Counted from the stretch's first letter, positions 23,303-33,096 are shown. The stretch is 64,000 nucleotides of DNA from Desulfatitalea alkaliphila (GCF_022968795.1 NZ_JALJRB010000020.1:26556-90555); one strand, 5' to 3'. Program-made: numbers and translations. The notes: generated by a model from the letters alone, not told the origin.

Positions 23303-25564
23303 ATGGTGGAAAACAAAGACATAGCTCTGGATCCCGAAGCTCAGCGGTTGTTCGCCCAGTTCGGCGGTTTGGAGGCCTACCGGGCCCAGACACCGGTGGT
23401 GGGCACGGCCCACATGACCCAAAGGCTCCTGGAAGAGCAGAAACGACATGATGCGGTCCGCAAGCTGATGGTGCAGGCCATCTGGTTGATCAGCCGTTAT
23501 TTGGCCGATGACGCCTTGGCGCTCGAAACGCGACGAGACCTGCGCCTGGTGGAACAACTGGCTGCCGTATTGTCCCGCTTGGGTCAAACGGGCGGCCATT
23601 TGGGATGTCTGTTGATTCGTTTTCGCGGTACGCCCCCCGACCCTGAACTACCGGCCAAGCTGGATTACGAACTGGTGGCAGGACATACGCTGGTGGACAG
23701 CCGCCTTCTACCTGCCATGGCGCGGCGCAACGGGGATGGTTGGGCCAAACTGAGCGACCAATTGCAGGACGCCTGCATGGTGCTGGCCGATTACGGCGTC
23801 AACAACATCTTCGTGCGCTTGCCCGCTGACGGTGCAGTACCCGCCGAACCGTTGCGGGTCTGTTTGAAGATCCTGGCCGGTTTCCGCCGGGCCCGCCAGG
23901 ACGGCAATCCCATCCTGGTCCGCACCGACAATGGGCAGCGTGCCGTGCCCCTGGTCAACGACGAAAACCTTTTCCCGGACCCCAATTTGACCGTGTTGGC
24001 GGGGTTGAACCGCTTGGGCGCGGCTGCCATGGCCAACCTGGTGGACAAGGTGGATCGATGGCTGCGGCAACAGGCGGCCCAATCGGCCTTGAAACGCTAC
24101 GCCGGGGTCTACAGCGCGGCCCTGGAACTGCCCAAAGTGCGAGCCAAGGTGCGCCGGCCGCCGTTGGAGCTGAACAATGTCAAGTGGCTGCTCACCGAGA
24201 CCGACGATCAGGACGTGTCCGCCGAGAAACTGGACATTGCCCGGCTGGCCGTGAACCTTGCGGCGGCAGCACCGCAGCAGGTGGCCCGAATGATCCAGAG
24301 TGTCTACGGCGACGATTACGGCCGCATCGATACCCGCTTGTTGGGGCAGCGGCTCCACCTCTCTTCAAACATGTTGCAGGCGGCCGACCGGCGGCCCGCG
24401 GCTCGGGATTTGGGCAAGGCCGTACTGGGCAACCTGCAGTTGCGACTGGACCAGGTCAAGGACAGTGTCATCGACGACATCCACGTGGTCGAAGCGCAAA
24501 ACCGGGCGCCTTCGGAAACGCCGTCCGCCGATCCTGCCGCGGTCCACAAAGATATCTTTCGTATGGTCTCATTCTATAAAGGGCGTTCCACGGCCCGCAA
24601 GAAGATGGTGGGCATGGTCCACCAACCCATCCAGTTCAGCCTGCACGACTACACGATTCTGGCCAAGGATTTCCAGATCGACCGCGCCGCGGCCGAAACC
24701 CTGGTGCGCACCCTAAAAGGGTGTTTCGATGGCCAAGGTCGCTTCCTGAAACGGGCCTTTGCCGAGGCCGTACCGTTGTTCCGGCGCTATGAGCAGAAGA
24801 TTTTTCACTTTTTGTGGCATCACATGAAGGATGTGGTGCTGCCGGCGGACCGCACCTCCTTTCTCAACGCCCTGCAAATGCTGACTACCCGCATGGATCA
24901 ACCCAAAAAGGCGCTCAAGATCCTGATCGAGGATTTGTGCAGCGACCCGGACGCCATCCAGTTTTCCGACAACAAGGCGATCATGCTGGCCAACCTGATT
25001 CTGCACCGGGACAAATCGATCACGGATTACGATATGACCCCCGAGGACGTCGTGCTCAGCCGGCACGGCATCGACAAGCAGGTGGTGCAATATGCGGCTT
25101 GGCGGGTGGCCAAGGATCAGGAGGCCTTCGCCGCTAAAATGCGTGCCGTACACCGGCAGCTGGTGGAAGCTCTGCATCTAGGGCAGACCGGCGACAGGAA
25201 ACTGCCCCCCGCTTTTTTGCTCAATCTCGAACGGGAGCTGTTCATCTTCTTTTCAATGGTGCACTGTGATGCCGGCAAGGCGATTTTGTGCTCGGCGGCC
25301 ATCGAGTACGGGGATCCGACCGCATCCATCTATCACCAGAACCATAGCGGGAACTGCATGGGGGCTTTGCTGCAAAACCTGCGGGTGGCCTTGCGGGGGA
25401 TGGGGTGCGTGGGCGCCATGCCGGACGTGACTCTGCTCGAAGGCATCAAGGTGCACGAAGAAACCTTCATGCGGCTGAAAAAGGATCCCCAATATCGGGC
25501 TCAAGCCCGCATGATTACCGAATGGGTGGACGAGGCGATCAAGCTGATCCGGTTTCGCAGCTGA
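23303..25564 (+). CDS. Large conserved-looking protein of unknown function
   Basis: 753 aa, no signal peptide or membrane helix, mostly predicted alpha-helical. I recognise no domain. Notable segments are a C-terminal region with HNHSGNCMGALLQNLRVALRG and MPDVTLLEGIKVHEETF (about 670-725), and a middle region with SFYKGRSTARKKMVGMVH (about 420-440). Codon use and composition match neighbours, which supports a real and old gene. The ribosome site is weak. It is preceded by a 204-nt gap and followed by a GC-rich hairpin. Confidence 0.8.
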   Translation: MVENKDIALDPEAQRLFAQFGGLEAYRAQTPVVGTAHMTQRLLEEQKRHDAVRKLMVQAIWLISRYLADDALALETRRDLRLVEQLAAVLSRLGQTGGHLGCLLIRFRGTPPDPELPAKLDYELVAGHTLVDSRLLPAMARRNGDGWAKLSDQLQDACMVLADYGVNNIFVRLPADGAVPAEPLRVCLKILAGFRRARQDGNPILVRTDNGQRAVPLVNDENLFPDPNLTVLAGLNRLGAAAMANLVDKVDRWLRQQAAQSALKRYAGVYSAALELPKVRAKVRRPPLELNNVKWLLTETDDQDVSAEKLDIARLAVNLAAAAPQQVARMIQSVYGDDYGRIDTRLLGQRLHLSSNMLQAADRRPAARDLGKAVLGNLQLRLDQVKDSVIDDIHVVEAQNRAPSETPSADPAAVHKDIFRMVSFYKGRSTARKKMVGMVHQPIQFSLHDYTILAKDFQIDRAAAETLVRTLKGCFDGQGRFLKRAFAEAVPLFRRYEQKIFHFLWHHMKDVVLPADRTSFLNALQMLTTRMDQPKKALKILIEDLCSDPDAIQFSDNKAIMLANLILHRDKSITDYDMTPEDVVLSRHGIDKQVVQYAAWRVAKDQEAFAAKMRAVHRQLVEALHLGQTGDRKLPPAFLLNLERELFIFFSMVHCDAGKAILCSAAIEYGDPTASIYHQNHSGNCMGALLQNLRVALRGMGCVGAMPDVTLLEGIKVHEETFMRLKKDPQYRAQARMITEWVDEAIKLIRFRS

Positions 25565-25586
25565 TTTCTCCGATCATAAGGCGTCT

Positions 25587-25615
25587 CCGGCGCCGGCCCT
25601 GTGGTTAGGCGCCGG
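25587..25615 (+). terminator. GC-rich hairpin after the unknown 753-aa gene
   Basis: Perfect 8-bp inverted repeat CCGGCGCC/GGCGCCGG with a 13-nt loop, 23 nt after the stop. There is no T-run, so it would need Rho or serve both convergent genes. Function inferred from position only. Confidence 0.35.
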
Positions 25616-25720
25616 TGCAGGTCGCAGGAAACGCACCGACCCCCGTTTGGCGGGGCAACGAAGGCGGGTCCGCCCGCATTGCCCCGATCAGAGCCGCATG
25701 TCACCGGTGTCGCACAAGCA

Positions 25721-27691
25721 TCAAGCGTTGCCGTGCGCCCGGATCTTGGCCGCCAACGCCCGGCGCTCCTCCAGGCGGGTTTTCAAGCGAGGGAAGCGGT
25801 CCATGTCGGTGTGGGGCAGAAACAGGGAGGCCACGTAGTTGTCCATGTAGGAGGGCGTTTCGGACAGCTCGAAGTTGGTCATCATGTTGGTGACCCCCAC
25901 CACTTGTTGGCGCACGCTGTTGGTCAGGGCGCTCATGCGGGCGCCCAGCAGGGAGCTGTTGCCCACGTAAACCACCTTTTCCGGCGCCACTTCCGGCAAC
26001 AGGCCGATGATCATGGCCCGCTCCAGGTCCACGTAGCTGCCGAAACCGCCGGCGAGAAGGATCTGTTCCACATCGTCGAGCTGCATGCCCACCTCTTTGA
26101 GCAGCGTGGTGCAGCCGCTGTAGATGGCCCCCTTGGCCCGAATCAGGTTTTCGATATCGATCTCGTTGATGGTGATGTCCCGATCGATCTGGGTCTGGTC
26201 GGCGAACGCCAGAACATACTCGTAAATATTGTCGGTTGCCCGGATGCGGGGGGTGTTCAGGTCGCGATCGAATTTGCCCTGGTTGTCGATCACCCCCATT
26301 TCGAACAGGGTGGCGACGATGATGATCAGTCCCGAACCGCAGATTCCCTTGGGCCGGACGTTGCCGATGGTCATGAGCATGGGCTCCAGGGTTTCCGGAT
26401 CGATGGAGAAATCCTCGATGGCCCCCTTGGCGGCGCGCATGCCGAACTGGATGCCGCCGCCTTCAAAGGCGGGCCCCGCGCTGCAGGCCGCACAGGCCAT
26501 CCAATCCTTGTTGCCGATCACCACTTCGGCGTTGGTGCCGATATCCATGAACAGGGTCAGCGCTTCGCTGCGGTACATGCCGCTGCCCATCACCCCGGCC
26601 ACAATGTCGCCGCCCACGTAACTGGACACCTGGGGGTAAACCAGGGCGGTGACATGATCGTCCAGGGCGATCCCCAGGTCGGTGGCCCGGATGGTCGGAT
26701 AGATGCTGGCCGTGGGCACATAGGGGGCGCGGCGAATGTGGCGTGGTTCCACCTTGAGCAGCAGTTGGGTCATGGTGGTGTTGCCCGCCAGGGTGATCAG
26801 GGAGATCTCCTCCCGGGCGATCTTGGACTGCTTGAGGATGCGGGTCAGCACCTTGTTGACCGTTTCGATGACCACCCGTTGCAGGGTTTCCAGGCCGCCC
26901 GGCTTTTCGGCGAACATGATGCGCGTGATCACATCTTCGCCGTAGCTGACCTGACCGTTGAAGTCGCCGTTTTCCGCCACCACCTTGCCCGACACCAGAT
27001 CCACCAGCTGACCATAGATTGTGGTGGTGCCGATGTCCATGGCCACCGCATAGTTGCGATCCGTGGTGTCCCCCGGCTCCACCCGGATGATCTGCGTTTT
27101 GCCCGAGCTACGCACGGGTCGGGCGAGGGTCACCGTCACCTTGAAATCCTGCTCCCGAAACACAGATGGGATTTGGCGGATAACGGGCAACGACACTTCT
27201 AGGCCGTGTTCGTCGTGTTGGAGCCGCAAGTGGTTGACCAGCCGTGTCACATCGGGCAGGTGGTCTTGTGTGTCCGGAGGCGTAAGCTCAAGGTAGCGCT
27301 TTTCCACCGCCGGTAGAAAAAGGCCCTGCTCCTTGATCTCTTCCAGGCCGATCTGCTTAACGGTTGCGGTGCGACGGGGCGCCTGGCGTTGCAGGGCCGA
27401 AATGTCCACCGCCGATTCCACCGGAATACGTATGGTCACGTCTCCCTGCACCGTGGTCTTGCACGCCAGGCGGTACCCTTTTTCCCGGTCTTCGGCACTG
27501 ATGCGGTCGGAAGTCTCCCCCTCGACGCTGCCCGCCTCGACCATCACGCGGCACTTGCCGCAGGTCCCGTCTCCACCGCACGAAGCGTTGATATGCACGC
27601 CGGCCGCCATGGCGGCCCGCAACACAGTTTCGCCGCGGGCCACTTCGATGGAAACATTGTTGGGCAGAAAGGTGACTTGGACGTTGCTCAT
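25721..27691 (-). CDS. Corrinoid-protein reductive activator, RACo-like (2Fe-2S + ASKHA/DUF4445)
   Basis: 656 aa. The N-terminal plant-type ferredoxin domain has C38-x5-C44-x2-C47 and C77, ligands for one 2Fe-2S cluster. After a linker comes an ASKHA ATPase domain with VAMDIGTTTIYGQLVDL and, later, MDIGTNAEVVIGN and LAGGFGSYVDLERA. This is the layout of RACo/AcsV, which spends ATP to reduce the inactive Co(II) state of the corrinoid iron-sulfur protein of the Wood-Ljungdahl pathway. Related proteins serve methyltransferase corrinoid proteins. No corrinoid protein gene lies nearby, so the client is unknown. Confidence 0.9.
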   Translation of the reverse strand: MSNVQVTFLPNNVSIEVARGETVLRAAMAAGVHINASCGGDGTCGKCRVMVEAGSVEGETSDRISAEDREKGYRLACKTTVQGDVTIRIPVESAVDISALQRQAPRRTATVKQIGLEEIKEQGLFLPAVEKRYLELTPPDTQDHLPDVTRLVNHLRLQHDEHGLEVSLPVIRQIPSVFREQDFKVTVTLARPVRSSGKTQIIRVEPGDTTDRNYAVAMDIGTTTIYGQLVDLVSGKVVAENGDFNGQVSYGEDVITRIMFAEKPGGLETLQRVVIETVNKVLTRILKQSKIAREEISLITLAGNTTMTQLLLKVEPRHIRRAPYVPTASIYPTIRATDLGIALDDHVTALVYPQVSSYVGGDIVAGVMGSGMYRSEALTLFMDIGTNAEVVIGNKDWMACAACSAGPAFEGGGIQFGMRAAKGAIEDFSIDPETLEPMLMTIGNVRPKGICGSGLIIIVATLFEMGVIDNQGKFDRDLNTPRIRATDNIYEYVLAFADQTQIDRDITINEIDIENLIRAKGAIYSGCTTLLKEVGMQLDDVEQILLAGGFGSYVDLERAMIIGLLPEVAPEKVVYVGNSSLLGARMSALTNSVRQQVVGVTNMMTNFELSETPSYMDNYVASLFLPHTDMDRFPRLKTRLEERRALAAKIRAHGNA

Positions 27692-27743
27692 GATGGCTCC
27701 TTGGCTTGAAGGTTCGATTGTTGTTTATGGGTTGCCGGCCCGT

Positions 27744-28655
27744 CTACCGTACGACGGCATCCGCGACATCCGTGGGGCCGTTGGGTCGATGCGCCCTATC
27801 CTGATTGCGGTCCGGTTTAGGCCACCGTCCGTCCCAGCCCGCTTCGCGCAGGCGCCGCATCCCCTCGTCCAGATATAGGCCCACCATGGCCACGCCGTGG
27901 GCGTCGTCGCCCGGCACCAAGGCAATCCCCATGGCGCGGGCCTGGTCCAGAATGGCGCGGCTCGGATAGGGCTCGACCGCCCCTTTCCGGAGCGCCGCCA
28001 CATTGTAGTCCAGCAGCATCCCTCCATCCTTGATCAAGGTCAAGTTGCGCGTGATGCGCGCCTGAACGTCGGGCAATGCCAAATGGCGCTCATAGGAGGG
28101 ATCGAACAAGCGGATCAGGTCGAAGTGGCCCACCACCGCCGGCCGCAGCCGGCGCAATAAGTCGTACTGGCGATCGAAATAGTGACAGTAGAGACTTTCG
28201 ATGCCGCCGCACCGCGCAACGGCTTGGCGATAGGCATCGACACTGTAATCGAAGGAGATGTCCGCCACATGGTGCACACTGCCGACCACGTAGTCCGGTC
28301 CATAGCGGTCGATCAATCGCAGGGCCAGGTTCAGGGCCCCGGAGGTGGCCTCGGTTTCGAACGCCACCAATATTTCCATGCGATCGGCATAGGCCGACTG
28401 CAAGCGCCGCGCTTCGGCCATGTAGCGGTCGAAGCGTCGGGCCATGGCGGCGCTGTCCAGGCCGGCGGCGCGCTCTTCCGGGTAGAGGAAACGGTCATCC
28501 ACCGGCGGCATGTGCTCGGTCAAGCCGATCCAGGCGTACCCTTGATCCACATAGGCCTGCACCACCTCCTCCAGGCGATCTTGGGCGTGGCAACAGAATT
28601 GCCCGCTGTGGCCGCCGTGGGCCGACACCCGCTCGAAGGTCATGTGGTGTACCAT
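27744..28655 (-). CDS. PHP-domain phosphatase, histidinol-phosphatase-like
   Basis: 303 aa. PHP-fold metal ligands are visible: SAHGGHSGQFCCHA near the N-terminus, the TEHMP segment, FETEA in the middle, GSVHHV, and GDDAHG near the C-terminus. The combination and length fit the HisK/HisJ-type histidinol-phosphatase group, the penultimate step of histidine synthesis. No other his gene is near, so it may act on another phosphate ester. Two starts are possible, 28655 (chosen) and 28643. The gene is 53 nt upstream of the RACo-like gene on the same strand. Confidence 0.8.
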   Translation of the reverse strand: MVHHMTFERVSAHGGHSGQFCCHAQDRLEEVVQAYVDQGYAWIGLTEHMPPVDDRFLYPEERAAGLDSAAMARRFDRYMAEARRLQSAYADRMEILVAFETEATSGALNLALRLIDRYGPDYVVGSVHHVADISFDYSVDAYRQAVARCGGIESLYCHYFDRQYDLLRRLRPAVVGHFDLIRLFDPSYERHLALPDVQARITRNLTLIKDGGMLLDYNVAALRKGAVEPYPSRAILDQARAMGIALVPGDDAHGVAMVGLYLDEGMRRLREAGWDGRWPKPDRNQDRAHRPNGPTDVADAVVR

Positions 28656-28865
28656 CCTCTTCCCTTGTTTCCGTTCGCTGCTTATGGCGGCACCATAGGG
28701 GCCTAACCAACGGTTGTCAAATGACCGCCTGCAGCAGTAATATAAACCATAAGAGCCGTGACAAGGGAAAAAGATACAGTCGAGCAGCCTTTCGATGCCC
28801 ATGGCAGGTCGCGTCACGGCATTGCGCGACCGGTTCGCCAATCAGGCCAAGCGGAGTGAATCTTC

Positions 28866-30161
28866 ATGGCCCACCTTGTTTCCAACGCCGGTTATCATGA
28901 CTTGGTGCGACGGTTGAACCGCTTTCCCCAGGGGGCTCCGCCCAGCGACACCCTCTTTCCGATTTTGAAAATGCTGTTCAGTGAAAAGGAAGCCGGCTGG
29001 GTGTCTCGGCTGCCCATCCGTGTCTTTTCCGCGGAACAGGCGGCCAAACGATGGTCCATTGCGCCGTCGGCCGCGCGCCGTCGCTTGGATGACCTGTGTC
29101 GGCGGGGCTTGGTGGTGGATTTTGCCTACCCCGACGGGTTTCGCTACTGCTTGCCGCCACCCATGGCCGGCTTTTTCGAGTTTTCCATGATGCGGCTGCG
29201 ATCCGATCTGGACCAAAAGGCCTTGGCGGAATTGCTCTACCACTACATCAACGTGGAACACGATTTCGCCGCGGCGCTGTTCGCCCGGGGTGAAATCCAG
29301 CTGGGCCGCATCTTCACCAAAGAAGCCTTGCTGGATGACCCCTTGCAGTTGACGGTGCTCGATTTCGAGCGGGCCTCTCATGTGATTCGCACCGCCGGCG
29401 CCATCGCCCTGGGTATTTGCTACTGCCGTCACAAAATGGGTCATCTGGGAACAGCCTGCGACGCTCCCCTGGAGCTCTGCCTGACCTTCAATCATGCGGC
29501 TGCTTTCCTGATTCGCCACGGCCATGCGCGCCCGATCGAAAGCGTCGAAGCCCTGGATGTGCTGCAACGGGCCAACGCCCATCACCTGGTGCAGTTCGGG
29601 GAGAATGTGCGCCGGGAGGTCAACTTCATCTGCAACTGCTGTAAATGTTGTTGCGAAGCCATGCAAGCCGCCCGCCGTTTCGCCCTGATGCACCCGGTGC
29701 ATGCCGCCCCCTTCGTGCCAAGGGTTGCGCCGGACCTGTGCAGCGGCTGCGGTCTGTGCGCCACCCATTGTCCGGTGGAAGCCATTGCACCGGCCGCCCC
29801 GGCTCCAGACCAACCCGTCCGCGCCGGCACGGCCCGGGTCGATGTGCAACGCTGCCTGGGTTGCGGTGTGTGTGCCGGTGTATGTCCCAACGGCGCCATT
29901 ACCATGGTGGAGGGTCCGCCTCGTGTGCTTACCCCGCGGGACACCGCCCACCGCACAGTGCTCATGGCCATCGAGCGCGGCACCCTGCCCCACATCCTGC
30001 TCAACAACGCATCCATTCCCGGCCACCGTTTGCTGGCCGTCATCCTGGATGTCATCTTCCGCCTGCCACCGGTCCAACAACTGTTGGCGGCCCATCAACT
30101 GCAATCCCGCTATTTGGAGTGGCTGATCGACCGGTTGCGCTGGCAGCCGCGGCTTTATTGA
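28866..30161 (+). CDS. Winged-helix and multi-cluster iron-sulfur protein
   Basis: 431 aa. Residues ~50-95 look like a winged helix (FSAEQAAKRWSIAPSAARRRLDDLCRRG). A first cysteine set is CYCRHKMGH (C185, C187) with C198 and C205. A second, very dense set is C256, C258, C259, C261, C262 and C263. Two classical 4Fe-4S motifs follow: C292-x2-C295-x2-C298-x3-C302P and C330-x2-C333-x2-C336-x3-C340P. Relatives with the CxCR...C...C segment plus a dicluster ferredoxin tail occur in sulfate reducers and methanogens. It could be an electron-transfer protein or a redox-responsive regulator. The role is not known. Confidence 0.8.
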   Translation: MAHLVSNAGYHDLVRRLNRFPQGAPPSDTLFPILKMLFSEKEAGWVSRLPIRVFSAEQAAKRWSIAPSAARRRLDDLCRRGLVVDFAYPDGFRYCLPPPMAGFFEFSMMRLRSDLDQKALAELLYHYINVEHDFAAALFARGEIQLGRIFTKEALLDDPLQLTVLDFERASHVIRTAGAIALGICYCRHKMGHLGTACDAPLELCLTFNHAAAFLIRHGHARPIESVEALDVLQRANAHHLVQFGENVRREVNFICNCCKCCCEAMQAARRFALMHPVHAAPFVPRVAPDLCSGCGLCATHCPVEAIAPAAPAPDQPVRAGTARVDVQRCLGCGVCAGVCPNGAITMVEGPPRVLTPRDTAHRTVLMAIERGTLPHILLNNASIPGHRLLAVILDVIFRLPPVQQLLAAHQLQSRYLEWLIDRLRWQPRLY

Positions 30162-30284
30162 GTTTGTTGAGTTTATTGTGTTTGTTGGGTTGATGGGGCG
30201 CGATCATCGATATCGGAAAAGGAATAAGGGTGAATTTCGGGCCCAATCCGCACGCCGATCCTCCAACCGCTGCACCCCCAAACC
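30162..30284. repeat. Degenerate T/G-rich simple repeat and spacer
   Basis: Directly after the ferredoxin gene lie imperfect copies of TTGAGTTTG/TTGTGTTTG (30158-30195), a short low-complexity tract that often accompanies palindromic repeats between genes. The rest of the stretch shows nothing recognisable. Confidence 0.5.
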
Positions 30285-30308
30285 GTAGGGGCACGGCACG
30301 CCGTGCCC
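30285..30308. repeat. Palindromic interspersed repeat, copy 1
   Basis: GTAGGGGCACGGCACGCCGTGCCC. This belongs to a GGGGCACGGC(A/G)TGCCGTGCCCC type of palindrome that I know as an extragenic repeat in many unrelated bacteria. A truncated copy (GGCACGCCGTGC) follows at about 30328-30339. Confidence 0.75.
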
Positions 30309-30363
30309 AATAAGGCCCGATCCTTACGGCACGCCGTGCGCGAACAGGTCCCAATTTCCTGCA

Positions 30364-30390
30364 AGGGCACGGCATGCCGTGCCCCTACGG
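30364..30390. repeat. Palindromic interspersed repeat, copy 2 (inverted)
   Basis: AGGGCACGGCATGCCGTGCCCCTAC, in inverted orientation to copy 1. Its right end (CTA at 30385-30387) is read on the minus strand as the TAG stop of comEC, so the repeat directly borders or trims that gene. Confidence 0.75.
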
Positions 30391-32868
30391 GTTACAATCG
30401 CGCTCCGTGCGGATTGTGTAATGTTTGCCGTCGGTGCGGATCTGAATGGCCCCGCAAAGATCGGTGCGCCAGATGTGGCTGCCGGCCGCGGTCAGTCGTG
30501 CGACTACCGGTTCGTGGGGAAACCCGAAACGGTTGCGCCACCCTGTGGCGACGATCCCTTCGGCCGGTGAAACGGCCGCCAAAAAGGCCGGGCTGCTCGA
30601 ACTGTCGCTGCCGTGGTGCGGGACGAACAAAATGGTGCTTCGCAGACCGTCGGCGCCATGTCGGGCCACCAGTCGGGCTTCGGCCGGTGCGGTGATATCG
30701 CCGCTGAACAGAAAGGCGATGTCGCGCCAGGCAACCCGCACCACCAGCGAGTTGCCGTTGCTGTCGCGCCAGCTTTCCGTGGCGGTCCGCTGCCGAAAAT
30801 CCACCGGTGGTGCCAGGATGTCGAATCGTACGCCGTTGTGTCGGCTGTGGCGCTCGAGCTGCGTGAAAGGGGGGTGGGGGATCTCCCGGTCGGCAATGAT
30901 GCGCCGCCACTGCCGGTAGCCGCGGGTATCGGCCGGTTCGTGATTGCTCCACACCTCACGTACACGGAAATGGCGCAAGAGGTGCAGAAGGCCGTTGAGG
31001 TGGTCGCTGTCGGGATGGGTCAATATCACCAGGTCGATGGTGCGGATTTTCTCGCGCAGCAGCAAGGGCGCCAATATTTGTCGGCCCACATCGAAATAGG
31101 TGTTGTCGCTGAATCCGCCGCCGTCCACCATCACGGTGCGGCCGCCGGGCAATTGTAGAAGGTTGGCGCTGCCCTGTCCCACATCCACGGCGGTGATTAC
31201 CATGCGGTTCTGGCCGAAACGGCGCTGGTGCCAGTAGAGGGCATCCAGCGCCCCGGCCAACAGCACCACCGTCAGCCCTGCCACCCGTACCCGTGGATGT
31301 TTCCAGTGCAGGATCACGGCGAAAAAGAGATAAAACAGCATCATCTCCAAAATGGTGGGCGTGACGGTGGTGGCCGCCGCCCACGGCCACCGGGCCACGG
31401 CTTCGATCAGCCACAGCCCGGCCTGCAAACCGTGACCCGCCAAATGCCAACACAACTCGGCCGGCAGCGGGCCTAACGGGGCGCAAACAATGCCCAGCAA
31501 CCCGGCGGGCAAAACCCAAAGACCGACAAGGGGCACTATCGCCAGATTGGTCAGGGGACCGAGCCAAGCCAAATGGTTGAAGTGGTACATCACCAGGGGG
31601 GCGGTGCCCAGAATGGCCAGCACCGACACACCGGCCAGGGCGGCCGCCCGCAAGGCCAACCGCTGCCACCACGGCGCGTCGGCGGCAGGAGTCCACCTGG
31701 AGAGGATCGGATGCCCCGCCAGAATGGACAGAACCGCCGCAAAGGAGAGTTGAAAAGAGATCAAGACCAAAGATGGCGGTAAGACCACCAGGATGACCAA
31801 TGCCGCTAGGGCCAGCAAGTTGCGCCAATCGGCGGGCCGACCCAGCCAAAAGGTGGCCAGCATGACCCCCACCATCAGCATGGCACGCTGGGTCGAGGGC
31901 GAAAGTCCCGCCAGGACGCCGTAAACCACCATCGGTACCAAAGCCAGCAGCGCCGCCCCGCGCCTGACCCAGCCCTTTTCGCACAGCAACGGCACGCGAA
32001 CCAGCACGCGGAACCCCAGGCCGAAGGCCGCCGCCGCCACCAGGCCGATGTGCAACCCGGAAATCGCCAGCACGTGGCTGACGCCGGCCTGCTGAAACAG
32101 TTGGCGGGCTTCGTCATCCAGGGCATCCCGGTCGCCGATGGTCAAGGCCTTCAACAGCTGGGCGACAACAGGCGGGTGGTTGGCCAATGTCGCCGTCATC
32201 CGTTGCCCCAGATCCCGCCGGAAGGCATCCCGGCGCGCCTGCCACCCCGGTGGGGCCGGTCGGTGTTGGATGTGTCGCGCCGCGGTGTTCAGCCTGGCAT
32301 GTACGCCCTGGAGGGTCATGTAACGTTCATAATTGAACCCGCCTGGATTGCGGAAACTGCGGATGGTCCGCAGATGTCCGATCACCACCACTTGGTCGCC
32401 GCGGGTCAGTTGGCGCAAGGCCCCCCGGGCGGTCACCTGGATGCGACCCCGGGCCGCCACCTGCCGTGTGCCTTGCATCAAACGGTCCACATCCAAAGTG
32501 AACCGCTGCCAATGGTCGAAGTTGCGCGGTGTGTCGGCCACGCGCCCGGCCACCTGCCATTTGCCTTGATTGGTGTACAGACCCACATGGCCGGGGGGCA
32601 TATCCGCCCGCAGCCATGGCTGAATGGAAAGGTAGCCTGCAGCGGCGCAAAGCAGCATGGGCATGGCCAGTAGAGCGCGCCGGCGCCATGCCCCCCAGCC
32701 CGTGGCCAAGGCGGCCGCGATCACTCCCGAAAACGCCGTCCAGAAGTGACCTGGAAAATGCAATCCTGCGGTGATCCCCGCCATGACGGCCAAAACGGTG
32801 GGAATAAGGGGGCGCACAAAGAAAGGTCCTGTGGACGCTTGCGAACAGTGTTCTTGAAGAGCGATCAT
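30385..32868 (-). CDS. comEC: ComEC/Rec2 competence protein, DNA uptake channel
   Basis: 827 aa from MIALQEHCSQ (weak ribosome site; a GTG about 15 nt upstream is an alternative). Domain order: N-terminal membrane helices and an OB-like region (about 1-200); the competence multi-helix domain (about 200-530) with HVLAISGLHIGL and LSPSTQRAMLM; and a C-terminal metallo-beta-lactamase domain (about 560-827) with VDVGQGSANLL and LTHPDSDHLNG. ComEC moves single-stranded DNA across the inner membrane in natural transformation. Together with the pilus genes further right it suggests competence. The stop codon comes from a palindromic repeat. Confidence 0.93.
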   Translation of the reverse strand: MIALQEHCSQASTGPFFVRPLIPTVLAVMAGITAGLHFPGHFWTAFSGVIAAALATGWGAWRRRALLAMPMLLCAAAGYLSIQPWLRADMPPGHVGLYTNQGKWQVAGRVADTPRNFDHWQRFTLDVDRLMQGTRQVAARGRIQVTARGALRQLTRGDQVVVIGHLRTIRSFRNPGGFNYERYMTLQGVHARLNTAARHIQHRPAPPGWQARRDAFRRDLGQRMTATLANHPPVVAQLLKALTIGDRDALDDEARQLFQQAGVSHVLAISGLHIGLVAAAAFGLGFRVLVRVPLLCEKGWVRRGAALLALVPMVVYGVLAGLSPSTQRAMLMVGVMLATFWLGRPADWRNLLALAALVILVVLPPSLVLISFQLSFAAVLSILAGHPILSRWTPAADAPWWQRLALRAAALAGVSVLAILGTAPLVMYHFNHLAWLGPLTNLAIVPLVGLWVLPAGLLGIVCAPLGPLPAELCWHLAGHGLQAGLWLIEAVARWPWAAATTVTPTILEMMLFYLFFAVILHWKHPRVRVAGLTVVLLAGALDALYWHQRRFGQNRMVITAVDVGQGSANLLQLPGGRTVMVDGGGFSDNTYFDVGRQILAPLLLREKIRTIDLVILTHPDSDHLNGLLHLLRHFRVREVWSNHEPADTRGYRQWRRIIADREIPHPPFTQLERHSRHNGVRFDILAPPVDFRQRTATESWRDSNGNSLVVRVAWRDIAFLFSGDITAPAEARLVARHGADGLRSTILFVPHHGSDSSSSPAFLAAVSPAEGIVATGWRNRFGFPHEPVVARLTAAGSHIWRTDLCGAIQIRTDGKHYTIRTERDCNP

Positions 32869-33096
32869 GTCATCGGTTTCCACCGTCGTTACAATGTTCG
32901 GGCGCCATGGGTCGCGACGGGTAATGGGCGGAACAGAACAGTGGAAATGAAGCAAGGGGGAATGGGAGCAGCGCTATGCCAAGGCGCGGTGCGATTTTTA
33001 GAGCAGCAAGGCACTTTTGTCAAATTCGGTGCTGTGCGTTTTGCCGATGGACTTGATTTGTACATGCGATTGCCCTTTGATGGGTCACTCCCCGTA

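Noticed and set aside
25601..27202. 533-codon plus-strand frame opposite the RACo-like gene
   Set aside because: Complement of a recognised gene; His/Gly/Asp-rich shadow composition.
30285..30390. Insertion-sequence ends
   Set aside because: No transposase, no target duplication visible; the palindromes match an extragenic repeat type.
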